64,000 nt of DNA from Micromonospora sp. R77 (GCF_022747945.1 NZ_JALDST010000001.1:3534001-3598000); one strand, 5' to 3'; counted from the stretch's first letter, positions 1 to 8,182 are shown. The notes: generated by a model not told the origin, from the sequence alone. Numbers and translations are program-made.

Positions 1-2
1 CC

Positions 3-1035
3 ACCGGCATGGCGCAGCTCGGCGAGCGCCCCGGTCAGCAGGTCATCCCCACGGTCGTGCTCGGTGACCCGCCCGACCGGTCGGCGGCCCCGTCGCCCAC
101 CGCCACCGCGTCGGGCCGCCCGGCCGACGGACCGGTCCGCGCCGGGGTCGACCTGGTCCTCGGCTCCACCCTCGAGACCACCGGTGGCGAGCAGCGGCCG
201 CTGCCCGGAGTGGACCTGGTGGACCGGGCCCAGCGGATCAGCGGTGACGGCGGCTGGCTCCTCACGTCGGCCGCGACCGCAGCCGGTCGTACCCTCTGGT
301 GGGTGCCGCCCGTCGGCGGCGACCCGCAGGTCGTGCTCGCCGCGGCGGACGCCGTCGCGCTGTCGCCGGACGGGCGACAGGTCGCCTGGCGCGACGGCCG
401 CGACATCGCCGCCGCCGGCGTGATCGGCGGGCAGTTGATCGCCGTGGTCCGGACGCCGGCGGCGGCGGACGCGGTGCCGGTCGGCTTCGCCGGCGACACC
501 GTCCTGGTCCGGCAGCCCGGCACGTCCGGCTTCAGCGCCTGGCGCCCGTCCGCCGGTCCGCTCGCCGCCCACGCCGAGCGGGACGTCCTGGGCGTCTACG
601 GCACGCTGCCCGACGGGCGGGTCGTCGGGCAGGTCTCCGCCGGCACCCCCGCCGGCCCTGCCGGCGCTGCTCGACCCGGCCGACCGGCTCGCCCCGGTGC
701 GTACCGGCTGCGGCCCCGACCTGGCCACCGACGGACGCGGCGGGATCTCCACCGACGGGCGGTGGCTGCTGGCCAACGGCGGCGGGAAGCAGGGCGCCGT
801 GCTGGTGGACCTGACCCGGCTCACCGCCGACCCCGCGGTCCACGCCGCCGGTCCGGCGGTCACCGGCGCCGTCACCTGGACCAGGGACGGTACGGCGCTC
901 CATGTCGACGACCAGGGGCGCCTGGTCCGGCTGCGGGTCGACCAGCTCCTCGCCGGGCATCCGGCCACCGCGACGCCACTGGCCGGGGTCACGCCCGACC
1001 GGCACCCGGTGCTGGTGACGGATGTGACCTCCTGA
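3..1035 (+). CDS. TolB/WD40-like beta-propeller protein, 5' end outside window, one frameshift
   Basis: The frame enters from the left edge. The first in-window ATG is at 9, but no ribosome site marks it as the real start. After an Ala/Pro/Ser-rich stretch come blade-like segments with SPDG-type turns (VALSPDGRQVAW, ISTDGRWLLANGG), as in TolB/WD40 propellers. The frame used up to about 646 is not the one that carries the rest of the protein to the stop at 1035. Dropping one C from the five-C run at 646-650 joins them as SAGTPPALPALLDPAD. I infer a sequencing error or a recent mutation. Related actinobacterial proteins usually have an N-terminal membrane segment, which would lie outside the window. 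No enzymatic role can be assigned. Confidence 0.6.
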
Positions 1036-1100
1036 CCCGCCCACCGGACGACGCCCGGGACCGCCCGGCGGCGCTCGGGTCCGGCCGGTAGCGTCGGCGG

Positions 1101-1964
1101 ATGACCGCTGCCCGGATCGACCTGCACGCCCACTCCACCGCCAGCGACGGCACGCTGGGCCCGGCCGAGCTGGTGCGGGCCGCCGCCGAGGCGGGGCTGG
1201 ACGTCGTCGCGATCACCGACCACGACACCACCGCCGGCTGGGCGGCCGCCGTGGACGCGCTGCCGGCCGGGCTCGACCTGGTCCGCGGTGCCGAACTCTC
1301 CTGCCGCTGGTACGGGGTGGGACCGGCGATCCCGCTGCACCTGCTCGCCTATCTGTTCGACCCGGCCGAGCCGGAGCTGGCCGCCGAACTGGCCCGGGTC
1401 CGGCTCGCCCGGGAGGTGCGCGGCGAGCGGACCGTCCGACTGCTCCAGGCCGACGGGATCGACGTGAGCTGGTCGGAGATCCTGGCCGGCGCGGCCGGCG
1501 GCACGGTCGGACGGCCGCACATCGCCCAGGCGCTGATCCGGGCCGGGCTGGTGGCCACCACCACCGAGGCGTTCGGGCCGCAGTGGCTGGGGGAGCGTTA
1601 CCGGCTGCCCAAGGACGACATCGAGGTCTTCCGGGCGGTGGCGCTGGTCCGGGCGGCCGGCGGGGTGCCGGTCTTCGCCCATCCCCGGGCCAGCCGGCGC
1701 GGGCGGATCGTGCCGGACGAGCTGATCGTCGAGCTGGCCGGGGCCGGGCTGGCCGGTCTGGAGGCCGACCACGAGGACCACTCGCCGGCCGAACGCGCCC
1801 ACGTCCGCGCCCTCGCCGCCGACCTCGGCCTGCTGGTCACCGGGTCGTCGGACTTCCACGGCACGCACAAGACGGTCCGGCTCGGCGCGCACACCACCGA
1901 CCCCGAGGCGTACGAGCGGATCGTCGCGGCGGCCGGCGGGGTGACCCCGGTCGCTTCCGGCTGA
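1101..1964 (+). CDS. PHP-domain metal-dependent phosphoesterase (TrpH/YciV type)
   Basis: This 287-residue cytoplasmic protein is of the length usual for the TrpH/YciV family, whose members hydrolyse 3',5'-nucleoside bisphosphates or short RNA 5' ends with bound divalent metals. The PHP metal ligands are visible in order: DLHAHS (His9, His11), TDHDT (Asp40-His41-Asp42), the conserved GAELSC segment, FAHP (His194) and GSSDFHG (Asp251, His253). It starts at an ATG about 65 bases after the preceding propeller gene and is followed at 32 bases by marC. The domain is certain. The substrate within the family is inferred only. Confidence 0.9.
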   Translation: MTAARIDLHAHSTASDGTLGPAELVRAAAEAGLDVVAITDHDTTAGWAAAVDALPAGLDLVRGAELSCRWYGVGPAIPLHLLAYLFDPAEPELAAELARVRLAREVRGERTVRLLQADGIDVSWSEILAGAAGGTVGRPHIAQALIRAGLVATTTEAFGPQWLGERYRLPKDDIEVFRAVALVRAAGGVPVFAHPRASRRGRIVPDELIVELAGAGLAGLEADHEDHSPAERAHVRALAADLGLLVTGSSDFHGTHKTVRLGAHTTDPEAYERIVAAAGGVTPVASG

Positions 1965-1995
1965 TCCGCCTGGACGGCACGACTACGGTGGCCGC

Positions 1996-2610
1996 GTGGA
2001 TCTGAAGCTTTTCGGCGAGGTCTTCGTGACCCTGCTGGTCATCGTCGACCCGCCGGGCATGATGCCGATCTTCCTCGCGCTCACCGGGCCGTTGCCGGCC
2101 CGGGACCGGAACCGGGCCGCCTGGCAGGCGGTCGCGCTGGCGCTCGGGGTCATCGTGGTCTTCGCGGTGGCCGGCCAGACGATCCTGGCGTACCTGCACG
2201 TCGACCTGCCCGCGTTGCAGGCCGCCGGCGGACTGCTGCTGATCCTCGTCGCCCTGGAACTGCTGACCGGCAAGGCCGACGACCCCGGTCAGCAGGTCAC
2301 CTCCAACATCGCCCTGGTGCCGCTGGGCACCCCGCTGCTGGCCGGGCCGGGCGCCATCGTCGCCACCATGCTCTTCGTGCAGCAGGCCGGCGGGATCGGG
2401 GACTACACCGCCATCGCCGCCGCGATCGTCGCGGTGATGGTCGCCGTCTGGGTCGTACTGCGCTTCTCCGGCGTCATCGTCAAGATCCTCCGGCCGGGCG
2501 GGATCGAGGTGCTGACCCGGATCGCCGGCCTGCTGCTGGCCGCCATCGCGGTGCAGCTCATCGCGGACGCGATCGCCGCGTTCGTCACCCAGTACCTCGC
2601 CGTGGGCTGA
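1996..2610 (+). CDS. MarC/YhcE family integral membrane protein
   Basis: A 204-residue, strongly hydrophobic protein with about six membrane segments arranged as two halves. Family marks are VDPPGMMPIFLALTG near the N-terminus and the internal LLAGPGAIVATMLF segment, which carries the conserved Gly-Pro-Gly. It starts at a GTG reading VDLKLFGEVF. MarC proteins were once linked to multiple antibiotic resistance, but their transport substrate is unsettled, so no function is assigned. It lies between the PHP phosphoesterase and a nuclease gene on the same strand, with gaps of 31 and 53 bases. Confidence 0.88.
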   Translation: MDLKLFGEVFVTLLVIVDPPGMMPIFLALTGPLPARDRNRAAWQAVALALGVIVVFAVAGQTILAYLHVDLPALQAAGGLLLILVALELLTGKADDPGQQVTSNIALVPLGTPLLAGPGAIVATMLFVQQAGGIGDYTAIAAAIVAVMVAVWVVLRFSGVIVKILRPGGIEVLTRIAGLLLAAIAVQLIADAIAAFVTQYLAVG

Positions 2611-2663
2611 CCGCCCGGCCCGTCGCCGTCGGGCTGTCGTACCGGGGTGGCAGGATCTCAGGC

Positions 2664-3593
2664 GTGCGACGAGCCTCCTCCACCGGACGATCCGGCGGCC
2701 GGCCGCCCCGGCCCCGCGCCGAGCAGACCGAGCAGCTCGGCTTCGAGGGCATGCCGGAACGGCTCTTCGTCTGCACCCCCAGCAAGCTCGGGGCGTACGC
2801 GGACTGCCCCCGCCGCTACCGCTACTCCTACGTCGACCGGCCCGCGCCGCCCAAGGGCCCGCCGTGGGCACACAACTCGCTCGGCGCCAGCGTGCACACC
2901 GCCCTGAAGAACTGGTACGCCCTCACACCCGAACGCCGCCGGGTCGAGGCCCTGCCCCAGCTGCTCAAGGGCACCTGGGTGCGCGAGGGCTACCGCGACG
3001 ACGAGCAGGAGCGGGCGGCCTACCGCCGGGCACTGGCCTGGCTGGAGTCGTACGTCGCCGGGCTGGAGCCCGGGGACGAGCCGGTCGGAGTGGAGCGGGT
3101 GGTCGCCGTCAAGACCGGCGTGCTCGCCTTCAACGGCCGCGCCGACCGGATCGACTCCCGACCCGGCCCCGACGGGCCCGAGCTGGTCATCGTCGACTAC
3201 AAGACCGGCCGCACCGGGCTGGACGCCGACGACGCACGCGGCTCGCAGGCCCTGGCCCTCTACGCGTACGCGGCCGAACGGGTCTTCCGCCGGCCCTGCC
3301 GCCGGGTCGAGCTGCACCACCTGCCCACCGGCACGGTCGCCGGCCACGACCACACCGTCGAGTCCCTGGCCCGGCAGCTCACCCGGGCCGAGGAGACCGC
3401 CCGCGACATCATGGCCGCCGAGCGGGCGGTCGCCGACGGCGCCGATCCGGACGAGGCGTTCCCGACCACCCCCGGTCCTCGCTGCGGCTGGTGCGACTAC
3501 CGCCGCAGCTGCCCGACCGGTGCCCAGACACCCGGCAAGGATCCGTGGGCGGCCGTGGAACGCGTCGCCGAGCCGGCCGCCGGCCAGGACTGA
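2664..3593 (+). CDS. PD-(D/E)XK exonuclease of the RecB/Cas4-like family
   Basis: A 309-residue single-domain nuclease. The PD-(D/E)XK core is visible as LVIVDYKTG, with Asp178 and Lys180 as catalytic residues, preceded by NGRADRID. Four cysteines form the split iron-sulfur pattern of AddB/Cas4-type nucleases: Cys48 in ADCPRRYRY, then Cys274, Cys277 and Cys283 in RCGWCDYRRSC. Actinobacteria carry this stand-alone gene widely and annotate it as RecB family exonuclease. No cas1, cas2 or CRISPR repeats are nearby, so a role in repair is more likely than adaptation. The GTG start at 2664 follows a short spacer, and the first 25 residues look disordered. Confidence 0.85.
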   Translation: MRRASSTGRSGGRPPRPRAEQTEQLGFEGMPERLFVCTPSKLGAYADCPRRYRYSYVDRPAPPKGPPWAHNSLGASVHTALKNWYALTPERRRVEALPQLLKGTWVREGYRDDEQERAAYRRALAWLESYVAGLEPGDEPVGVERVVAVKTGVLAFNGRADRIDSRPGPDGPELVIVDYKTGRTGLDADDARGSQALALYAYAAERVFRRPCRRVELHHLPTGTVAGHDHTVESLARQLTRAEETARDIMAAERAVADGADPDEAFPTTPGPRCGWCDYRRSCPTGAQTPGKDPWAAVERVAEPAAGQD

Positions 3594-3615
3594 CCCGGCC
3601 GGCCCCGGTGACGGC

Positions 3616-4473
3616 TCAGGCGGCCGTCGCCGTGTGTCGGGCCGCGCGTTCCTTGGCGGTCTGCTGCAACGGCCCCTCCCGGAAGCGGCGGGGCAGCGCC
3701 GTCAGGGCGAGCCGGAGCGCGCGGACGCTCAGGTCCGCCGAGAGCTCGGTGGTGGGCAGGCCGAGGCCGCCGTACAGCCTGCGGGCCCACGGCGGCAGCA
3801 GGGCGAGCGCGGTGCCGGCGATCCCGAGGTACGCCCAGCGCGGCGGCCCGAGGTGCAGCCCGAGCTTCACCGGCAGGCTGAGCTTCCACGGGATCGGCGG
3901 CGCGGTGAGGAACAGCGCGGTCTCCGCCGCCTCCTTCGTCATCCGCAGGTCACTGCGGACGCGCCGGTAGTAGTCGTCCACCTCGGCGGCGGTGCCCGGC
4001 ACGTCGGCCGGGTCCAGACCGACCAGGGCGGCGGACCGGCGCTGCTCGGTGTAATAGCCGTCGACCTCGGCGTCGGTCAGCGCCAGGCCGGCCCGGCGGG
4101 CGGTGCTCACGAACGACTCCACCTCGGTGACGTGCACCCAGCGCAGCAGTTCCGGATCGTCGATGCGGAACTGCTCGCCGGTGAACGGGTCGGTGGCCCG
4201 CAGCCGGGCGTGCAGCGTACGCAGCCGGCGACCGGCCTCCTCGGCCTCCGCGGTGGTGCCGTAGATGGTCGTCGCGACGTAGGTGGCGGTCCGGGCCAGG
4301 CGGCCCCACGCGTCGCTGCGGTAGTTGCTGTTCTGCGCCACCCCGGCCATCGCCCGGGGGTGCAGCGCCTGGAGATAGAGCGAACGTAGGCCGGCGACGA
4401 TCAGGATCGGCTCCTCGTGCACCTTCCACGTGACCGATCCCGGACCGAACAGGCCGAGGTCATCGGAGTTCAC
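3616..4473 (-). CDS. MpaB-like oxygenase family protein (DUF2236)
   Basis: A 285-residue protein starting at GTG 4473 (NSDDLGLFGPGSVTWKVHEE). The opening GPGSVTWKV, the central ALHPRAMAGVAQNSNY and the later WVHVTEVESF match the DUF2236/latex clearing protein-MpaB family of heme b-binding oxygenases. The conserved His/Arg pair lies in HPRAM. The gene is convergent with the upstream nuclease (22 bases apart) and shares a 60-base spacer with the Fur-type gene. The substrate is unknown. Family membership is secure, but oxygenase activity is inferred. Confidence 0.85.
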   Translation of the reverse strand: MNSDDLGLFGPGSVTWKVHEEPILIVAGLRSLYLQALHPRAMAGVAQNSNYRSDAWGRLARTATYVATTIYGTTAEAEEAGRRLRTLHARLRATDPFTGEQFRIDDPELLRWVHVTEVESFVSTARRAGLALTDAEVDGYYTEQRRSAALVGLDPADVPGTAAEVDDYYRRVRSDLRMTKEAAETALFLTAPPIPWKLSLPVKLGLHLGPPRWAYLGIAGTALALLPPWARRLYGGLGLPTTELSADLSVRALRLALTALPRRFREGPLQQTAKERAARHTATAA

Positions 4474-4533
4474 CGCCCAAGAGTGCCACGCGCCCGGCCG
4501 GTACGTCCGGCCGCCGGAGTCGGCGGCCGGCTG

Positions 4534-4962
4534 TCAGTCGTCGGCGTGGCGGCGGGCCTGGCAGGCGGGGCAGAGCCCCCAGAACGTCACTTCCGCCTCG
4601 TCCACCTCGAAACCGTGTGCGCTGCTCGGGTCCAGGCAGGGTGCGCTGCCGGTGGCGCAGTCGACGTCCGCGATCTCACCGCAGCCCCGGCAGACCACGT
4701 GGTGGTGGTTGTCGCCGGCGCGGGCCTCGTACCGGGCGGGACTGCCGGCCGGCTCGATCCGGCGGGACAGGCCGGCCCGGGAGAGCGCGCCGAGGACGTC
4801 GTAGACGGCCTGGGTGGAGACCGAGTCGAGGCGTTCCCGCACCTGTCGGGTGATCTCGTCGACCTCGAGGTGGCCCCCGGCGGCGAGCACGTCCAGTACG
4901 GCGAGGCGCGGTCGGGTGACCCGCAGGCCCCTCGACCGGAGCAACTCCTCGGCACTGGACAT
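4534..4962 (-). CDS. Fur family regulator, FurA/CatR subgroup
   Basis: A 142-residue metal-dependent repressor. I place the start at ATG 4962 (MSSAEELLRSRGLRVTRPR) rather than further upstream, because all family members begin here. The winged helix covers about residues 8-80. The HHH triplet at 86-88 precedes two zinc-binding CxxC pairs, Cys91/Cys94 and Cys131/Cys134. The segment DVDCATGSAPCL is typical of actinobacterial FurA/CatR proteins, which sense peroxide and usually sit beside katG. No catalase gene is visible here; the divergent neighbour is a small DUF2231 membrane protein. Whether it senses peroxide or iron cannot be told from sequence. Confidence 0.9.
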   Translation of the reverse strand: MSSAEELLRSRGLRVTRPRLAVLDVLAAGGHLEVDEITRQVRERLDSVSTQAVYDVLGALSRAGLSRRIEPAGSPARYEARAGDNHHHVVCRGCGEIADVDCATGSAPCLDPSSAHGFEVDEAEVTFWGLCPACQARRHADD

Positions 4963-5148
4963 GGGGTAATGACAGCACGGGCCCATCGGGCCGACAAGCG
5001 AGCCGGGAGCGAGGGTGTCCCCGGCCACAACGGGCCGGCGAAGGGTGAACCGGGACGGGTCGGCCCGCGTGTGTCCCAGGTGACGAAGGGCGCAGCACGG
5101 TCACCCGTCGTACGCTGATCGCCCGCGGTACCCGTCCACTCGCCGGAG

Positions 5149-5637
5149 GTGTCGGTGTTCAGGGAAGTCAATGGTCTGCCGGTCCACATCCTGGTGATCC
5201 ACGCCGCGGTGGTGCTGGTGCCGCTGCTGGCGCTGCTCTCCGTCGCGTACGGGGTGCTGCCCCGCTGGCGGGGCCGGTTCGGCTGGGCGGTGGCCGCTCT
5301 GGCGGTGGTGACGCCGATCGCCACCTGGGTGGCCACCGAGTCCGGTGAGGCGCTCGAGGAGGCCTTGGAGGAGCGCGGCTACCCGGCCGAAGGGCTGCGG
5401 AAGATCCATGAGCACTCCGAGTACGCCGACACCCTGTTCTGGCTGGTGGTCGGCCTCGCCGTGCTGGCCCTGGTGCTCCTGGCGGTGACCAGCGGCCACG
5501 AGCGGGTCCGCCGACTGCCCACCTGGTTGCCCTGGGCGCTCACCGCCGTGATCGCCGTGCTCGCCGTGTTCGCCCTGGTGTACGTCTACCTGACCGGGGA
5601 CAGCGGCGCCGCCATGGTCTGGACCAACGTCATCTGA
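5149..5637 (+). CDS. DUF2231 four-helix membrane protein
   Basis: A 162-residue protein with four predicted membrane helices (about residues 11-32, 40-58, 88-110 and 119-143). The N-terminal VNGLPVHILVIHAAVVLVPL carries the conserved histidines of DUF2231, a family thought to bind heme or metal in the membrane. The start is taken as GTG 5149 after CGGAG; GTG 5155 is possible. It is divergent from the Fur-like regulator, so the shared 186-base region may be controlled by that regulator. Function is unknown. Confidence 0.82.
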   Translation: MSVFREVNGLPVHILVIHAAVVLVPLLALLSVAYGVLPRWRGRFGWAVAALAVVTPIATWVATESGEALEEALEERGYPAEGLRKIHEHSEYADTLFWLVVGLAVLALVLLAVTSGHERVRRLPTWLPWALTAVIAVLAVFALVYVYLTGDSGAAMVWTNVI

Positions 5638-5678
5638 CCAACGTGGTCCGACCGGCGACGGCGTGCCGGCCGGGCCGC

Positions 5679-6023
5679 TCAGAAGAGCAGCCGTGAGCAG
5701 AGCAGGCAGGTCAGGATCACCAGCACGGCGGCGGCCACGGCGCCCACGCCGTAGGTGAGCCGTTGCGCCTGCTGCTCCGCGCTGTCGATGGCGGCCATGT
5801 CCTGCGGCGGCAGCTGCCGGGGCGGCGGCACCCGCAGGTGCACGGGGGGACGCCAGCCGGGCGGTGGCGGGACGGTCCGCGGCGGACCGGCGTATCCCGG
5901 GGCGACCGGCCCGGAGCCCGGTACCCCGCCCGCCGGGGCCTCGCCGGCTGCTGCCGGCTGCTGCTCCGGGGCGGGGCGCCGCCAGAACTCGTCCTCGGGG
6001 CTGGCACCGCTGGGCGTCGTCAC
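5679..6023 (-). CDS. Small proline-rich tail-anchored membrane protein
   Basis: About 114 residues from GTG 6023 (VTTPSGASPEDEFWRRP); a start 18 bases further upstream is possible. The first 80 residues are Pro/Gly/Ala-rich and probably disordered. They are followed by a short helical stretch (DMAAIDSAEQQAQRL) and a single C-terminal membrane helix ending CLLCSRLLF. This is a common layout for uncharacterised small actinobacterial membrane proteins. It ends convergently 41 bases from the DUF2231 gene. I do not recognise a family. Confidence 0.6.
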   Translation of the reverse strand: MTTPSGASPEDEFWRRPAPEQQPAAAGEAPAGGVPGSGPVAPGYAGPPRTVPPPPGWRPPVHLRVPPPRQLPPQDMAAIDSAEQQAQRLTYGVGAVAAAVLVILTCLLCSRLLF

Positions 6024-6097
6024 GCCGACCGACGCTACCAACGGGCCGGTCGGCGTGCCGGCCGATGCGCGGCGCGGCGGGCGTATCCTTACCGCTC

Positions 6098-6265
6098 GTG
6101 AGCGATCCCGGCAGGCGCGGCGACGACGACCGAGCGGTCGACCTCGGCGAGGACTTCGTGGTCCTGCCCGAGCAGACGGCCGACGACACCGACCGTGGTT
6201 GGGGCGAACGGGCCGGCGGCAACGACGACTGGCTCCTCGCGGAGCGTCCCCCGCACTGGGACTGA
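6098..6265 (+). CDS. Small acidic hypothetical protein (55 aa)
   Basis: A short frame from GTG 6098 to TGA 6265 reading SDPGRRGDDDRAVDLGED and ending NDDWLLAERPPHWD. It is rich in Asp, Glu and Trp, with no membrane segment. Its ordered, tryptophan-containing C-terminus and clean start-stop layout between two minus-strand genes argue that it is real, not a chance frame. Similar short proteins with an ERPPHW ending are, from memory, annotated as hypothetical in related genomes. Function is unknown. Confidence 0.5.
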   Translation: MSDPGRRGDDDRAVDLGEDFVVLPEQTADDTDRGWGERAGGNDDWLLAERPPHWD

Positions 6266-6305
6266 CCCGGTCTCTCCACGCGGCGGCCCACGGGGGCGCG
6301 GCCGG

Positions 6306-6875
6306 TCAGCTGCGGACCACCACCGCGAAGCGGCTGCCCGCCGGCATCCCGATCGCGTGCCGGGCCTGCTCGGGCGGCAGCGCCAGATAGAGCGCCGACG
6401 GCCCGTCGACCGGGTCCGCGCCCACCACGTCCAGCACCAGCGCCCGGGACGCGAGCAGGGTGGGCCCGGCGGACGCCTCGGGCACGACGAGCAGGTCCAC
6501 CCGGGAGCCGGGACGGAGCACCGCGAGCGCGGCCGGCTCGGCCAGCCGCACCGGCACCCCCACCGACCCGATCGGCAACGGCAACGCCCCGCCCGTTCCT
6601 GTCCGACCCCCGTCCGCCCCGGCCGGGGCCCGATCGCCGTCAACCGGGTCGCGTGCGGTGGCCGGGGCCCGATTCCCGCCAGCCCGGTCTCCCGGGGCGG
6701 CAGGGGCGGCGCCCGAGGTGCCGGGAGTCGCCTCGGGCCGACATTCGCCGGGGCTCTCCAGTACCGCCGCGGCCAGGCCGAGCAGTGCCGCGACCAGCGC
6801 CACCCGCAGCAGCGTGCCGCCCCGGGGCAGGCCGCGCCAGCGGACCGGACGCAGTGAGCCCTCGTTCGCCGTCAC
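6306..6875 (-). CDS. SAF-domain (CpaB/RcpC-like) membrane protein
   Basis: A 189-residue protein starting at GTG 6875 (VTANEGSLRPVRWRG). It has one N-terminal membrane helix (LLRVALVAALLGLAAAVL), a long Pro/Ala/Gly-rich linker, and a C-terminal region with LAVLRPGSRVDLLVVPE and ALYLALPPEQARHAIGMP. These resemble the SAF/RcpC domain of Flp pilus assembly protein CpaB. No tad/flp genes are present nearby, and the linker replaces the usual first SAF half, so a pilus role is doubtful. Two DnaA-box-like sequences lie about 100 bases upstream of its start. Confidence 0.65.
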   Translation of the reverse strand: MTANEGSLRPVRWRGLPRGGTLLRVALVAALLGLAAAVLESPGECRPEATPGTSGAAPAAPGDRAGGNRAPATARDPVDGDRAPAGADGGRTGTGGALPLPIGSVGVPVRLAEPAALAVLRPGSRVDLLVVPEASAGPTLLASRALVLDVVGADPVDGPSALYLALPPEQARHAIGMPAGSRFAVVVRS

Positions 6876-6974
6876 CGCTGCCTCCCGAACTCGGTCCGGG
6901 CGTCGCCGTCAGGACGACGCCCGGTCAGAGGCTAGGAGCAGAGGGAAGGTCGGTGTCGGCCCGACCGGCGGGCC

Positions 6975-7002
6975 TGTGGAAAACCTGTCCGCCTGTGGAC
7001 AA
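6975..7002. promoter_or_regulatory. Pair of DnaA-box-like sites
   Basis: On the minus strand the segment reads TTGTCCACA (6994-7002) and TTTTCCACA (6975-6983), 19 bases apart and in the same orientation. The first is a perfect match to the actinobacterial DnaA box and the second differs at one position. They sit in the spacer between fmdB and the SAF-domain gene, upstream of the latter's start. There is no dnaA, dnaN or AT-rich unwinding region, so this is not oriC. Confidence 0.5.
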
Positions 7003-7039
7003 CTCCCGCGCCGCGCGATGATCTGCTAGCGGGACACGG

Positions 7040-7372
7040 TCAGGAGGGCGACGAGTTGGAGGTGCTGGCCGCCGGGGTCTTGGTCGAGCTGCCGCCGGTC
7101 GAGGAGGTCGAGCCGCCGCCCGACGACGACTCGGACTTCGACGACTCGGACTTCGCGGGCTTGGCCGGCGCGCTCTTGGCGGCCTCCGAGCCGGACGAAC
7201 GGGAGTCGGTGCGATAGAAACCGGACCCCTTGAAGACGACGCCGACCGAGTTGAAGACCTTGCGCAGCCGCCCCGCACACGCCGGGCACTCGGTCAGCGG
7301 CTCGTCGGAGAAGGACTGCACCGCCTCGAGCTGCTGGCCACACGCGGTGCAGGCGTACTGGTACGTGGGCAC
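7040..7372 (-). CDS. FmdB-family zinc-ribbon protein
   Basis: A 110-residue protein starting at GTG 7372 (VPTYQYACTACG), preceded by GGAGGAGAAC. The zinc ribbon occupies residues 1-40 with Cys8/Cys11 and Cys29/Cys32 (CTAC and CPAC), followed by the conserved VVFKGSGFYRTDS segment. The C-terminal 50 residues are low-complexity Ser/Lys/Gly/Thr and probably disordered. FmdB-type ribbons were named for amidase-regulatory genes, but their molecular role is not established. A perfect CIRCE inverted repeat begins 28 bases upstream of the start codon, so HrcA heat-shock control is predicted. Confidence 0.88.
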   Translation of the reverse strand: MPTYQYACTACGQQLEAVQSFSDEPLTECPACAGRLRKVFNSVGVVFKGSGFYRTDSRSSGSEAAKSAPAKPAKSESSKSESSSGGGSTSSTGGSSTKTPAASTSNSSPS

Positions 7373-7399
7373 GTTCTCCTCCGGATCTGGCACGGCCGG

Positions 7400-7426
7400 T
7401 TGGCACTCGACATCTTCGAGTGCCAA
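7400..7426 (-). promoter_or_regulatory. CIRCE element (HrcA operator)
   Basis: The segment is a perfect inverted repeat, TTGGCACTC, nine bases, then GAGTGCCAA. This is the CIRCE architecture (consensus TTAGCACTC-N9-GAGTGCTAA; actinobacterial copies often have GG/CC at the third and fourth positions). It lies 28-54 bases upstream of the fmdB GTG, where a repressor would block transcription, and 8 bases past the restored stop of the formyl-THF ligase gene. Confidence 0.85.
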
Positions 7427-7433
7427 TGGTGCG

Positions 7434-8098
7434 TCATGGGACCCGGGTTCGTCCAGCGGAAGCGGGCCGTTCCACACCGGGTGCCCCGGCAAGGGTACGC
7501 AGCCCGTCGGCGGGCGTGATCACGGCGCGGACCGGACGGTCGTGCGGCTCGGCGGGCAGCCGCTCCACCAGCTCCCGTCGTGCAGCAGGGCCACCGTCAC
7601 CGTGGCCGCCGGCACCCGGGCCAGCGCCCGGTCGTACGAGCCGCCGCCGCGGCCCAGCCGCCGGCCGCGCCGGTCCACCGCCAGGGCCGGTACGACCACC
7701 AGGTCGGCGCCGGCCACCGCCGAGGGCCCCAGCCGTGGGCCGCTCGGCTCGCGCAGCCCACGACCGGCCGCCACCAGCGACTCCCCGTCGACGTACGCCG
7801 CCCAGTCCAGGTCGAGGTCGTCGCGGAGCACCGGCAGCAGCAGTTCGGCCGTGGGCTCCAGCGCGGCCCGCAGCACCTCGGGCAGGTCCGGACCGCCCGG
7901 CTCGGAGCCGACCGGGACGTACCCGGTGATCCGGGTCGGGCGCAGCCGGCGTACCAGGGAGACCAGCTCGGCCTGGACGCGCGCCGCCGCTTCGGCGCGG
8001 CGCGGCGCGGTCAGCGCCCGGCGGGCGGTGAGCAGCGCGATCCGGGCGTCCCGCTTCGCCTCAGGCGTCACTTCCGCTCCATCAGATAATTCCGGCAT
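7434..8098 (-). CDS. 5-formyltetrahydrofolate cyclo-ligase, one frameshift near the 3' end
   Basis: The product converts 5-formyl-THF plus ATP to 5,10-methenyl-THF in folate metabolism. Starting at ATG 8098 after AGGAG, it shows EAKRDARIALLTARRAL, the central GYVPVGSEP and the signature RLGRGGGSYDRALAR. In the sequence as given the frame breaks just after VTVALLHDG and stops at 7520. Adding one G opposite the CCC run at 7574-7576 restores ELVERLPAEPHDRPVRAVIT, the expected family ending, with a stop at 7434-7436. I annotate the restored span and regard the break as probable sequence error. It reads toward fmdB. Confidence 0.82.
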
Positions 8099-8182
8099 CG
8101 CAACACTCCTGACGCAACGCTTGTCTCCCCGTCGCTCTGTGTCAGCATCGCAGGATCGGGCGCGGAACTTCCGGGGGAAAGC

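Noticed and set aside
1837..2871. Long minus-strand open frame across the marC/nuclease region, and many similar antisense frames elsewhere
   Set aside because: They mirror real genes on the other strand, have His/Arg/Gln-rich compositions and no family motifs; long antisense frames are expected at this GC content.
2664..3593. A CRISPR-associated Cas4 gene
   Set aside because: The nuclease has Cas4-like cysteines, but no cas genes or repeat arrays occur; it fits the stand-alone RecB-like family.
6900..7040. A replication origin, because of the DnaA boxes
   Set aside because: Only two boxes, no AT-rich region, and no dnaA, dnaN, rpmH or parAB genes nearby.
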